DNA from: JAKEHA01 sp964560355
GTDB taxonomy: Bacteria > Krumholzibacteriota > Krumholzibacteriia > WVZY01 > JAKEHA01
Assembly: GCA_964560355.1 (NCBI GenBank)
Contig: CAZLLI010000001.1
Coordinates: forward strand, 1-64,000
Length of the DNA stretch: 64,000 bases
Direction of reading: 5' to 3'
The position numbers were made by a program, and so were the translations under genes. A model generated the notes under the pieces. It searched no databases. It worked only from the letters and a program-made list of their open reading frames with translations, and was not told the DNA's origin. This document shows, piece by piece, positions 36,524 to 45,228 of the stretch. Positions within the stretch are counted from its first letter, which is position 1; every line of letters starts with the position of its first letter.

Positions 36524-38200
36524 TTACTTTTTGCCTTTCTTCTTGGTGTCGAGCATTGGGTACGCCGCCTCTAGCTTGTTCATAGCCTTGATCATCTTCA
36601 GCTCGGATTCCAGCATGGTCGCGGGGTTGAAACTCTGGGGTGACGATCGCGGCGGGAATTCCTTGAACGTCTCCATGAATTCCACGACCCCACCCATGCC
36701 CAGGTAGACCTGCGGCACGTGGTTCATGATCCAATCCCAATACGTGTTCGACGTAATGTCGGCGCGCTCGAAGGGATCCTGCATCAGGTTGTAGAGTTTG
36801 GTCATGCGCAACATGGTGAACGGTTCGGCCCAGACCTCCATCGTGCCGGGCGAACGCTGCTCGGCGAAACTCATCTTGTAGTCCCCCATGCGCAGCCCGA
36901 CCAACATGCCGTCGTCATCGGAGTAGTAGAACGAATTGCGCGCGCTCTTCACACCATTGTTGCGCCCCGCGGTTCCTTCAATCGAGGTCAGGAACTTGCT
37001 CTGGTCATAACCATCGAGGTGCACTTGGTACGTCTTGCCGTTGGCCTTGTACCCCTTCAGACACTTCCCCACCACGTCCGGTTCGCCCGCGATCGCGCAC
37101 AGTGTGGGAACCCAATCGTTGTGGCTCATGAGCTGATTGGTGATGGTACCAGCCTTGATGTGTCCGGGCCAGCGCACCAGGCACGGCACGCGGAAGGCAC
37201 CCTCCCAGTTGGTGTTCTTCTCGGAACGGAACCAGGTCATAGCACCGTCGGGCCACGTGTTCATGTGCGGGCCGTTGTCGCTCGTGTAGACCACGATGGT
37301 GTTATCCGCGATGCCCATGTCGTCCAGCGCTTTCAGCAACGCGCCGATGGTGGCGTCGTGCTCGATCATCCCGTCGAGGTACTCGCTGTCACCGTGTTCG
37401 TAGCGGCCGCGGTGCTCGGCGCGCACGTGGGTGCGCAAGTGCATGCGCGTCGAGTTGAACCAACAGAAGAATGTCTTGCCGTCGTCGTGCTGGCGCTTCA
37501 TGAAGTCGATCGCGGCCGCCGAGGTTTCGTCGTCGATCGTCTCCATGCGCTTCTTGGTCAGCGGGCCGGTGTCTTCGATGGTCTGCTTGCCGACTTTGCC
37601 GAAACGCGGATCGACGGTCGGGTCGTCTTTAGTCGACGCCTTGCAGCGCAGCACGCCACGCGGGCCCCACTGCGCCTTGAAGGCCGGGTCCTTCGGGTAA
37701 TCCGGCAGTTCGGGCTCTTCTTCCGCGTTCAAGTGATACAGATTGCCGAAGAACTCGTCGAAGCCGTTGACCGTCGGCAGGGTCTCGTTGCGGTCGCCGA
37801 CATGGTTCTTGCCGAATTGTCCCGTTGTATAGCCGAGATTCTTGAGCAGCCCGCCGATGGTCGGGTCGAGCTGGCTCAGACCCATGGGTGCCCCGGGAAA
37901 ACCGACCTTGCTCAATCCGGTTCGAATGATGTGCTGACCGGTCAAGAACGCCGAGCGTCCCGCGGTACACGACTGTTCTCCGTAGTAATGGAGAAAGCGA
38001 ATGCCTTCGTTGCCGATGCGATCGATGTTGGGTGTTTCGAAACCCATCAAGCCGTCGCTGTACGCGCTGACGTCGGCGACGCCGATGTCGTCGCCGAAGA
38101 TGACGAGGATGTTGGGCTTCGATTGCTGGGCGCGAACGCTCGGCGCGCCGATCGTGACGACGAAAAGCGACGCCGCGACGGCGCAAAGGACGGACTTCAT
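36524..38200 (-). CDS. Secreted sulfatase (arylsulfatase family)
   Basis: A 558-residue alkaline-phosphatase-superfamily sulfatase. The signal peptide ends near SVRAQQ. The metal-binding start reads PNILVIFGDDIG with Asp37 and Asp38. The modification motif is C78-T-A-G-R in SCTAGRSAFLTG, where Cys would become formylglycine. Other landmarks are GKNHVGD, VYTSDNGPH and RWPGHIKAG. The Ala in place of the usual Pro (CxPxR) is seen in a subgroup of sulfatases. No maturation enzyme is in the window. A promoter-like pair lies at 38248-38276, and GGGAGGAG precedes ATG 38200. The C-terminus is Lys-rich. Confidence 0.94.
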   Translation of the reverse strand: MKSVLCAVAASLFVVTIGAPSVRAQQSKPNILVIFGDDIGVADVSAYSDGLMGFETPNIDRIGNEGIRFLHYYGEQSCTAGRSAFLTGQHIIRTGLSKVGFPGAPMGLSQLDPTIGGLLKNLGYTTGQFGKNHVGDRNETLPTVNGFDEFFGNLYHLNAEEEPELPDYPKDPAFKAQWGPRGVLRCKASTKDDPTVDPRFGKVGKQTIEDTGPLTKKRMETIDDETSAAAIDFMKRQHDDGKTFFCWFNSTRMHLRTHVRAEHRGRYEHGDSEYLDGMIEHDATIGALLKALDDMGIADNTIVVYTSDNGPHMNTWPDGAMTWFRSEKNTNWEGAFRVPCLVRWPGHIKAGTITNQLMSHNDWVPTLCAIAGEPDVVGKCLKGYKANGKTYQVHLDGYDQSKFLTSIEGTAGRNNGVKSARNSFYYSDDDGMLVGLRMGDYKMSFAEQRSPGTMEVWAEPFTMLRMTKLYNLMQDPFERADITSNTYWDWIMNHVPQVYLGMGGVVEFMETFKEFPPRSSPQSFNPATMLESELKMIKAMNKLEAAYPMLDTKKKGKK

Positions 38201-38247
38201 GACGACTCCTCCCGGATTGGTGGGACACAGAAGCGAGATCGGGAGGA

Positions 38248-38276
38248 ATACTAGACGAACGATCTTCTTTTGTCGA
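38248..38276 (-). promoter_or_regulatory. Sigma70-like promoter of the sulfatase gene
   Basis: On the minus strand: TCGACA, a 17-base spacer, TAGTAT. It lies 48 bases before the sulfatase start, in the short gap after the permease-M1 fusion gene, and suggests separate transcription of sulfatase, HAD and perhaps later genes. Confidence 0.5.
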
Positions 38277-38285
38277 CCCGCCTTG

Positions 38286-41200
38286 CTAGAAGTCGGTAAC
38301 CGCGTGCTTGCGCTTGAGTTGCAGGACGCGCACGTCGGGATCCACCACCACCTTTTCGGGGTCGAAGGCGCAGTGGATGGTGAGCGTCTTCGACTCGCCC
38401 GCGCCGAGTGTGACGACGCCGCGCGCGTCTTGGTAGTCGGGGTTCGCGGTGTAGTCGGCGCCGGTGGAGTCGGGTTTGTTCCAGCGCTCACCCTTGGTCG
38501 CCGCGACTTCGACCGGCATGACGCCGGTGCCGATGTTCTCCACCGTGACCGCCACGTCGAAGCCGTCGCCGTTCGTGGTCTTCTCCGCCGACGTCACGCG
38601 GTACTGCGGAACCACTTTGTCTTCGAACCACTGCTTGGTGAAAGCGTCGTAGGCGGCCGCGTCTTGCGCATACGGTCGCAGCGCGGCGACGAAGTCCTGC
38701 AGCGCGGGGTGGTCGCGGCTCGCACTCCAGGTCTGGAAGAAGTTGCGATACGCGGCCTGCGCGCGCTCGGCGCCCATGAAGTCGTACAGCATCCAGAACA
38801 CCCAGCCGCCGCGATCGTAGATAATCGTGTTGTCGGAGTCGCGCTTGCCGTCGACGTCGTACATGGGGCGCTCGTCGTCGGCGCGGCGGCGGTTGTTGTA
38901 GCGCTCCTCGATTCCTTTCGCGAATTCCATGCGCCCGCGCGGCCCCTTGACCTCCTCGAACAAGAGCAGCACCGAGAAGTGCGCGGCGCCCTCGGAGAGA
39001 AAATCGCCGCTCGGTCCGTTGGCGGGCGTGAGGATGTTGCCCCACCACTGGTGCGCGGCTTCGTGCGCGGTCACGAGGTAGGTGGCGTCGGTCTTGGCGT
39101 CGTTCTTGGTCAAGAAACCGATGTTCTCGCTGAACGTGATGTTGGTGCCGAAGCCTTGCGCGTAGCCGGCGTAGCCGGGAAACTCAGAGAGCTTGAGCTC
39201 GCGCCACGGATACGGGAGGAACCACTGCGAGAACCACCGCCGCGAGTCGTCGAGCGCCTTCGACATCTCGTCGACGTTGTAGGGATGCCCCGCGTAGTAG
39301 TACACCGCCGTGTTCTCTTTTCCTTCCTTCACCTTCCAGCGGCCGCCCACAATGTTGAGGATCTTGACGGGATGATCGGTCTCCCACACTTGCGTGCGGC
39401 GGCCGTCGGCGACGGTGTTGCTGGTGCACACGCCGACCGAGTTCAGCGTGTACGCTTCCGGGCCCGTCACCGAGATGCGCGCCGGGAACCACGACGTGGC
39501 TCCGTAGCCGGCGCGTGTGATGCCCTTCCAGTAGTCGCGCGGGTACACGCGCGGGTCCATCTGGTTCTCGCGATCCATGCCGACCTCTTCGCGGTAGCCG
39601 ATCACGGGCATGAAGCTGGGCGTGAAACCGGTCAGCACGATGCCCGACGGCAGAATGAACTCCGAGGTGTTCTCGCCCTTGCGCGTGATGCCGTCGGGGA
39701 AGCGGCCGTCGAACTTCCAGCCGATCACGACGCTGTCGCCCTTCGCGAGCGGACGCGCCGGCGTGAAGACGTAGAGGTGCTGGCTGTCGTCGGGGGTGTA
39801 GTCGGCGCCGTCCATGGTCCACGAGAGGTGCTTCCAGTGCAGCCCGCCCGTGAGCGGTATCTTCGCGAGCGCGGAGTCGAGAGGATTGACGAGCGTCAGC
39901 GTGCCTTCGCTCACGATTCCGTGGCGCGCGGGGTCGAGTGATACCGCGACGTCGACGCGCGCGATGTCGGGAAGCGGCGCGTCGATCCAGGTCTTGAGAT
40001 TCTTGCCCCAGTAGTTCTTGTTCGCTTTCTTGACCGCGCCGCCGCCGATGCCCTGGCTCACGAGATACATCAGCACCACCGCGGACCCGATCGGCACCGC
40101 CGCGTAAGGCGCATGGCGCACGGCGGTGCGCGCGACGCGGCGCGGCGCGAGGGCGTGCATGGTGCGCACGGCGTCGCCGCCGCGGCGCCCGAAGAGTTTC
40201 ACGGCCACCACGGTGAAGAACACCGCGCACCCCAGCACCATCAGGCGATTCCAGAACAGCGCCGCGCGGTCGGTCTCGAAGAAACCGAGGTCGCTCCAAC
40301 GCACAGCGCCCCACAACATCCAGTTACCGGCCCAGCTCATCTTGTCGACGAGGGCGCGGTAGCCGGTGAAGATGAGGAGCGCGAGGGAGAGCGCGTACGC
40401 CGCGTAGCGATTCCCCACCGCCGCGTACACCGCCATCACGAACGCGGTCCAGCCGAGGAAGGTGGGGACCAGCGCGACGCCCCACAGCAAGAGGTACGGC
40501 GTCAGCGAAAACGGCACCGTGCCCTGAACGAGCAGTGCCACCGCGCACGCGAGCAGCGTCGCGATCATGACCACGCCCGCGATGGCGCCGTTCGCGAGCG
40601 CCTTGCCGGTCAGGAACGCCGCCGTACGCATGGGCGTGGCGTAGAGAACGTTGGCGAATCCGGTTGTGCGCTCGCGCTCGAGCGCTTCGACGGTGTAGAA
40701 GAGCAGCAGCAAGCACACCAGCGTCGCCGATTGGCTGACCACCGCGGCCGCCGTGGTGCCGGGGGTGAGCAGGAGCGGCGTGTCGAAGGCGCCTACCGCG
40801 AGCATCACGTTACCGAAGACTTGGATGAGAATGAGCGGGACGAAGATGTAGAGCCCCGCTTGCCGGCGCAGCTCGCGCAGCTCCGCGCCCGCCACGTGCT
40901 TCACGGTGGCGACGAACGACGGCGCGCCGCTCTTCATGTCCAGCGCGCGCAGCGCGCCCGCCTGCGCCTCCGCCCACTCGCCCGCTTCGGCGGCCTTGCG
41001 CTTCCTTCGCCACGCGCGCTTGGGGGCTACCGCGCCGCGCACCGACTGCTCGACGGAGCGAACCGTCAACCACACCGCGCCCAAGCCGAGCAGCACCAGC
41101 CACAATCGATTCAGCCAGAACAGTCCGTCGTACGGCACGCGCTGCGTGTTGTAGAACTCGACGCCGCGGTCGACCTTGAGGTGGGTCTCGTTGAGCCAGC

Positions 41201-41885
41201 GGTACCCGGAGGGTTCGAGCACCTGCAGGATCTGGTTCACGCGCAGCGAGAGCCACGACGGCGACCACGTCCACAAGAAGAAGCCGGACACGAGGAGCGC
41301 CGCCACCGGCAGCACGAACACGAGCACCGCGCTGCGCGTGCGCTCGCCCACCATCATCGACATGCCGGTGAAGAAGATGAGGAACGGAAGCCCGATCGTC
41401 ACCACCGGGACGATGTAGTTCATCGGGTTGAAGGGGCCGCGCATCTCTTGCGCGTTGGCGTTGGGGATGGCGTGGTTGAAGAACGCGGTGGCCGCGATTT
41501 GCACGCCCATCAAGGCGACGAAGCTCCCGATCACCGCCCAGAAGCGGCCCCACACGTACTCCGCGGGGGTGAGCGGCGTCGAGTGCAGGAGCACGTCGAC
41601 TTTGACTTCGCGGTCGCGCAGGAGCGTCAAGCCCGCCGCGACCGCGATGAAGAACGCATAGTAGAGCAGCACCAGGTACGTCATGGTTTGCGTCTGCGCA
41701 AACTCGGACGTGATCCAGGCCTTCTTGCCGCCCACCGACGTCTCGCCCGACGAAATCTGCATGTGCCCGCTCGCGAGCCCGAAGGCGGTGAGGATGATCA
41801 CCACCGCCAGCATGAAGAACAGCGGGCGCCGGAACGAGTGGAAGAACTCGACGCTGAAGGAGGCGTAGGACCGCTTGAAGTTCAT
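38286..41885 (-). CDS. ABC-2-type permease fused to M1-family metallopeptidase
   Basis: A 1199-residue fusion. Residues 1-600 are an ABC transporter membrane part with about 12 helices in two sets (FMLAVVIILTAFGLAS; TMTYLVLLYYAFFIAVAAGL; later ATLVCLLLLFYTVEALERE). Residues ~640-1199 are an M1-like peptidase facing the periplasm: HEAAHQWWG (about residues 940-948) gives the zinc site, with the third ligand in FLSEGAAH. The exopeptidase GAMEN motif is replaced by FSENIGF, so aminopeptidase activity is uncertain. The start overlaps the ATPase stop (ATGA). The same fusion is known in Bacteroidota and related groups, with unknown substrate. Confidence 0.93.
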   Translation of the reverse strand: MNFKRSYASFSVEFFHSFRRPLFFMLAVVIILTAFGLASGHMQISSGETSVGGKKAWITSEFAQTQTMTYLVLLYYAFFIAVAAGLTLLRDREVKVDVLLHSTPLTPAEYVWGRFWAVIGSFVALMGVQIAATAFFNHAIPNANAQEMRGPFNPMNYIVPVVTIGLPFLIFFTGMSMMVGERTRSAVLVFVLPVAALLVSGFFLWTWSPSWLSLRVNQILQVLEPSGYRWLNETHLKVDRGVEFYNTQRVPYDGLFWLNRLWLVLLGLGAVWLTVRSVEQSVRGAVAPKRAWRRKRKAAEAGEWAEAQAGALRALDMKSGAPSFVATVKHVAGAELRELRRQAGLYIFVPLILIQVFGNVMLAVGAFDTPLLLTPGTTAAAVVSQSATLVCLLLLFYTVEALERERTTGFANVLYATPMRTAAFLTGKALANGAIAGVVMIATLLACAVALLVQGTVPFSLTPYLLLWGVALVPTFLGWTAFVMAVYAAVGNRYAAYALSLALLIFTGYRALVDKMSWAGNWMLWGAVRWSDLGFFETDRAALFWNRLMVLGCAVFFTVVAVKLFGRRGGDAVRTMHALAPRRVARTAVRHAPYAAVPIGSAVVLMYLVSQGIGGGAVKKANKNYWGKNLKTWIDAPLPDIARVDVAVSLDPARHGIVSEGTLTLVNPLDSALAKIPLTGGLHWKHLSWTMDGADYTPDDSQHLYVFTPARPLAKGDSVVIGWKFDGRFPDGITRKGENTSEFILPSGIVLTGFTPSFMPVIGYREEVGMDRENQMDPRVYPRDYWKGITRAGYGATSWFPARISVTGPEAYTLNSVGVCTSNTVADGRRTQVWETDHPVKILNIVGGRWKVKEGKENTAVYYYAGHPYNVDEMSKALDDSRRWFSQWFLPYPWRELKLSEFPGYAGYAQGFGTNITFSENIGFLTKNDAKTDATYLVTAHEAAHQWWGNILTPANGPSGDFLSEGAAHFSVLLLFEEVKGPRGRMEFAKGIEERYNNRRRADDERPMYDVDGKRDSDNTIIYDRGGWVFWMLYDFMGAERAQAAYRNFFQTWSASRDHPALQDFVAALRPYAQDAAAYDAFTKQWFEDKVVPQYRVTSAEKTTNGDGFDVAVTVENIGTGVMPVEVAATKGERWNKPDSTGADYTANPDYQDARGVVTLGAGESKTLTIHCAFDPEKVVVDPDVRVLQLKRKHAVTDF

Positions 41886-42799
41886 CGCGCGGCACCCGCG
41901 GCGATCCCGTTGGCGTCGACGCCCCGCAGCTCGCCGAGGCGCATGAGCACGAGGTACGCGTCCTCGAGCGTGACCGGCACGCGCGCGAAGCCGGCCGGCG
42001 GATTGCCCTTGGGTTCGTAGATGCGCGCGCGGTTGCGCCCTTCGAAGAGGAGCGCTTGCGTCACCGTGCGCTCGCCGCGCAGCTTGGGCAGTTCGGCGAC
42101 GTCGACAACGCCTTCGTAGATGTGCCCGTCGATGGCGGCGCGCGCTTCGCTCGGGGTGGTGAGCGCGAGCAGGCGCCCTTCGCGAATCACCGCGAAGCGC
42201 GGGCACAGCACCGCGACGTCTTCGACGATGTGGGTCGAGAGCAGCACGATGCGGTCGGCCGCGAGCTCCGACAACAATTGGTAGAAGCGCAGGCGTTCCT
42301 CCGGGTCGAGGCCCGCGGTGGGCTCGTCGACGATGATCAGGCGCGGGTCGCCCGCGATCGCTTGCGCGATCCCGAGGCGCTGGCGCATGCCGCCCGAGTA
42401 GCCCTTGACCGCGCGCTTGGCGGCGAACGTGAGGTTGACGCGATCGAGCAGCGCCGCCACCAGCTGCTTGCGCCCGTGCGGTCCGTCGACGCCTTTGAGC
42501 GTCAAGAGGTGCGTCAGCATCGCTTCGCCCGAAAGGTGCGGGTAGAACCCGAACTCCTGCGGGAGGTAGCCGAGCCGCGGCCACAAGCGTTCGGGGTGCG
42601 CGAGAATGTCGACGCCGTCGAGCGTGACGGTGCCCGAGGTCGGCTCGAGGAGGCCCGCGAGAATCTTCATGAAGGTCGACTTGCCGGCGCCGTTTGGGCC
42701 CAGGAGGCCGAACATACCGGGCGCGACATCGAGGTCGACGCCGTTCAAGGCGGTGACGGGACCGGGATAAATCTTGGTGAGCGCGCGAGCGGAGAGCAC
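41882..42799 (-). CDS. ABC transporter ATPase (ABC-2 exporter type)
   Basis: A 305-residue ATPase: Walker A GPNGAGKST, Q-loop YLPQEFGFYP, signature YSGGMRQRLGIAQAI, Walker B LIIVDEPTAGLDP and switch His in LLSTHIVED. The C-terminal ~80 residues are an accessory domain. It powers the permease-peptidase fusion, whose start overlaps its stop. GTG 42799 is the start, with AGGAGG 7 bases upstream. Confidence 0.95.
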   Translation of the reverse strand: MLSARALTKIYPGPVTALNGVDLDVAPGMFGLLGPNGAGKSTFMKILAGLLEPTSGTVTLDGVDILAHPERLWPRLGYLPQEFGFYPHLSGEAMLTHLLTLKGVDGPHGRKQLVAALLDRVNLTFAAKRAVKGYSGGMRQRLGIAQAIAGDPRLIIVDEPTAGLDPEERLRFYQLLSELAADRIVLLSTHIVEDVAVLCPRFAVIREGRLLALTTPSEARAAIDGHIYEGVVDVAELPKLRGERTVTQALLFEGRNRARIYEPKGNPPAGFARVPVTLEDAYLVLMRLGELRGVDANGIAAGAAR

Positions 42800-42889
42800 G
42801 TGGGGACCTCCTCGTTGGCGGGTGCTATGGCTCGTGTCGGGAAACGAAAGTGTGTACGAAGCCCTCGCCGGCGAGGTTGCGTCGGCGGG

Positions 42890-43684
42890 TCAGTCCTCTC
42901 GGTATCGTTCCGGCGCGAAGCGGCGGGCCAAGAGGCCGGTCGCCTTGGCGGGGTCGATCGACTGCACCAGGACGCCTTCCTCGCCGTACGCCAGGTACGC
43001 CTGACACGCGCCGGTCGGGTCGACGAGGCTCGTCGCCGACTCGGGATACTTGAGCGCGTAGTTCACGCTCGCGAAATAGATCGTGTTCTCGCGCGCGCGC
43101 ATCGCCATCGCCTGCTCGTAGTACGGATTCTCGCGCGCGCCCCACGTCGAGAGGCGCGGGCCCTTGCGCTCGAAGCCGGTGTGCTGCGGTTGAAAGACGA
43201 TGTGCGCGCCGCGCGCCGCCGCCCAGCGCACCGTCTCCGGGTAGCGCCAGCCTTCGTGGCAGATGGCGATCCCGAACGCGAGGCCGTTGAGACGAAACAA
43301 GTGGCGTGTGTTGCCGGGCACGTAGAAGCGGTCCTCGCTGGGGTCGAGCTGGTTCTTGGTCTGCACGCCTTGCAGCGCGCCGTCGGCGCCGATGACGAAG
43401 GCCGCGATCTGCGCGCCCGCGCTGGTCGATCGCTCCATGCACAGAATGGTGGTCAGGGAGTAGGCACGCGCCCATTCCGACACCGCCTTGAGCGCGCGCT
43501 CTTCTCCCTTGTCGTCGAAGGCGAAGACGTCGAAATCCTGCCCGCGCAGCCCCGGCAGGTACGCTTCCGGAAAGCAGACGATGCGCGCGCCCTGCGACGC
43601 CGCTTGCGACATGAGTCGCTTGATGCGATCCAGTCCGTCGTCCAACGACGACGCCACCCGCGGCGATGCCAGCGCGATGATCAT
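42890..43684 (-). CDS. Carbon-nitrogen hydrolase (nitrilase superfamily)
   Basis: A 264-residue enzyme with the full catalytic triad: Glu40 in CFPEAYLPG, Lys110 in QTKNQLDPSE and Cys142 in AICHEGWRYPE. These enzymes hydrolyse amides, carbamates or nitriles. The substrate cannot be read from sequence; the family also includes N-carbamoyl-amine amidohydrolases. No signal peptide, so it is cytoplasmic. AAGGGG precedes ATG 43684. It lies 14 bases after the DUF1254-type gene, so the two are probably co-transcribed. Confidence 0.92.
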   Translation of the reverse strand: MIIALASPRVASSLDDGLDRIKRLMSQAASQGARIVCFPEAYLPGLRGQDFDVFAFDDKGEERALKAVSEWARAYSLTTILCMERSTSAGAQIAAFVIGADGALQGVQTKNQLDPSEDRFYVPGNTRHLFRLNGLAFGIAICHEGWRYPETVRWAAARGAHIVFQPQHTGFERKGPRLSTWGARENPYYEQAMAMRARENTIYFASVNYALKYPESATSLVDPTGACQAYLAYGEEGVLVQSIDPAKATGLLARRFAPERYRED

Positions 43685-43698
43685 GAGCGGCCCCTTGG

Positions 43699-45102
43699 CT
43701 ACGGGCTCTTCACTCTATCGAGCGCCGGCTTCTTCCATGTTCCGTCGAACGCCTCCGGCTTCGGCCAGTACAGGCGCATCGCCACGAAGAAGGGACCGTT
43801 GGGCGCGGGCAGCCAGTTCGCCTGCTTGCCCGGGCCGGGCGAGGCGTACTGAATGTACAGCGTGATGCCGCCGTCCTTGTCCTTCTTGAGCTTCGGTACC
43901 ATCGGCGAGTTGATGAGGTACCGTTCGATGGGATTCGTGATCAAGAGTCGCGTCTTGGCGTCGTACATGGTGAGTGACCAGAACGCGTTGACGGGGGGCA
44001 ACTGCCCGGGCGCGAAACGTAGCGTGTACTTGTTGCCGTTCGCGTCCAGCTTCTGACCGTCGGAATCGATCACGTAGGCGGGATAGATCGCCTCTTCTTT
44101 GGAATTGCCGTAGATACCGTCGACGGCGGCCGCCATACGATAGAGGTAGTGGCTTCCGAGATACTCGCGCGTACCGAAGATGTCGGCGCTGGTAATGCGG
44201 CCCGCCGCGAGCTCCTTCTCCAGCGAGTCGTAGGCCGCCCACGCGTCGGCGCGCCCGTCTTCGATCGCCTTTGCGATCTCCGGCGCGAGCTTGGTGGCGT
44301 CGAACGTCAAGCCCGCGCCCACGCCGATGGTGGCGAAGCGTGCCATCTTCGCCTGCTCGGTGGGATGCGTGGGGCAAAACTTGAGCAGGAAGTTCAGCAC
44401 GTTGAAGAACTCGAGCGACGTTCGCTCGTCCTTGGCGGAGAGCGGTTTCATGAAGTCGGCGGTGCTCGGGATCGACCCGTCGCTCGTCCTCAAGTACTGC
44501 GAGAGCGTGTACACCTTGTAACGGTTCTGGATCTCTTCGACGTTGTGCAGGTCTTTTTCGCCGAGGAGCTGCGTGCGATACCCCACCAACGCGATCTCGG
44601 TCTCGCAGCGAAAGACCTGTTTGACGTCGGGGGGTGCTTCGCCGGTCCAGTTGGGACCCGCGAGCATATACGTCCCGCCGTCGTTGCCCGTCGAGCGACT
44701 CCCGACGTACGCGAAATTGTATGTGTACAGGTCGACGAACTGCAGCGAGTAGTAGCGTCCCTCTTCGACCGGCGGGACCACGAAGACCAACGGCTCCGCG
44801 CGCAGGTCGGCGCCCACGAACGAGTACGGCGTGTCGGCGTTGGGAGTTTGGATCGACTTGTCCGCGGGCGTGTAGACGCGCGCGACGTTGAGCACCTGAT
44901 TCGTCGGACCTTTGTACTCGGGGTCAGTCGTGTCGATGAAATAGGAATACAGAACGCGATAGTTGTCGACGATCGGGAAGCCGTAGATGTACGCCTCTTT
45001 CGCGATCTTGCGCACCGCCTCGGGCGAAACGGCCGGCTCCTTCGAGCACCCGGAGAGGACGAAGGCGACGAATGCCGTCGCGACCCACACGCGTGTTTTC
45101 AT
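43699..45102 (-). CDS. DUF1254/DUF1214-domain lipoprotein
   Basis: A 467-residue exported protein of unknown function. The signal peptide ends in lipobox LSGC (Cys19). The DUF1254 part begins AKEAYIYGFPIVDNYRVLY and includes TPNADTPYSFVGADL and EGRYYSLQFVDLY. The C-terminal DUF1214 part includes YPAYVIDSDGQKLDANGNKY (in parts), NAFWSLTMYDAKTRLL, NPIERYLINS and GGITLYIQ. Full length for the family. AAGGGA precedes ATG 45102. Such proteins often occur near sulfatases and HAD-type lipoproteins, which here lie about 7 kb downstream. Confidence 0.93.
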   Translation of the reverse strand: MKTRVWVATAFVAFVLSGCSKEPAVSPEAVRKIAKEAYIYGFPIVDNYRVLYSYFIDTTDPEYKGPTNQVLNVARVYTPADKSIQTPNADTPYSFVGADLRAEPLVFVVPPVEEGRYYSLQFVDLYTYNFAYVGSRSTGNDGGTYMLAGPNWTGEAPPDVKQVFRCETEIALVGYRTQLLGEKDLHNVEEIQNRYKVYTLSQYLRTSDGSIPSTADFMKPLSAKDERTSLEFFNVLNFLLKFCPTHPTEQAKMARFATIGVGAGLTFDATKLAPEIAKAIEDGRADAWAAYDSLEKELAAGRITSADIFGTREYLGSHYLYRMAAAVDGIYGNSKEEAIYPAYVIDSDGQKLDANGNKYTLRFAPGQLPPVNAFWSLTMYDAKTRLLITNPIERYLINSPMVPKLKKDKDGGITLYIQYASPGPGKQANWLPAPNGPFFVAMRLYWPKPEAFDGTWKKPALDRVKSP

Positions 45103-45162
45103 CGAATCCCTTTCGTTCGTGCCACGAAACCTTGGGTGGGAAGCGAAGGCGATGGTAGCCGA

Positions 45163-45192
45163 ACCCTGGGCGGTACGTCTACCGCCCAGGGT
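45163..45192 (-). other. 13-bp perfect hairpin between RND pump and DUF1254-type genes
   Basis: Bases 45163-45175 and 45180-45192 form a perfect 13-bp stem with a 4-base loop in the 126-base gap. It has terminator stability but no T-run in either direction. It probably marks the end of the efflux operon or an RNA-processing site. Confidence 0.5.
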
Positions 45193-45228
45193 CGAAGGTG
45201 GATGCGGTGTCGCGCTCGCGGCCGGCAG

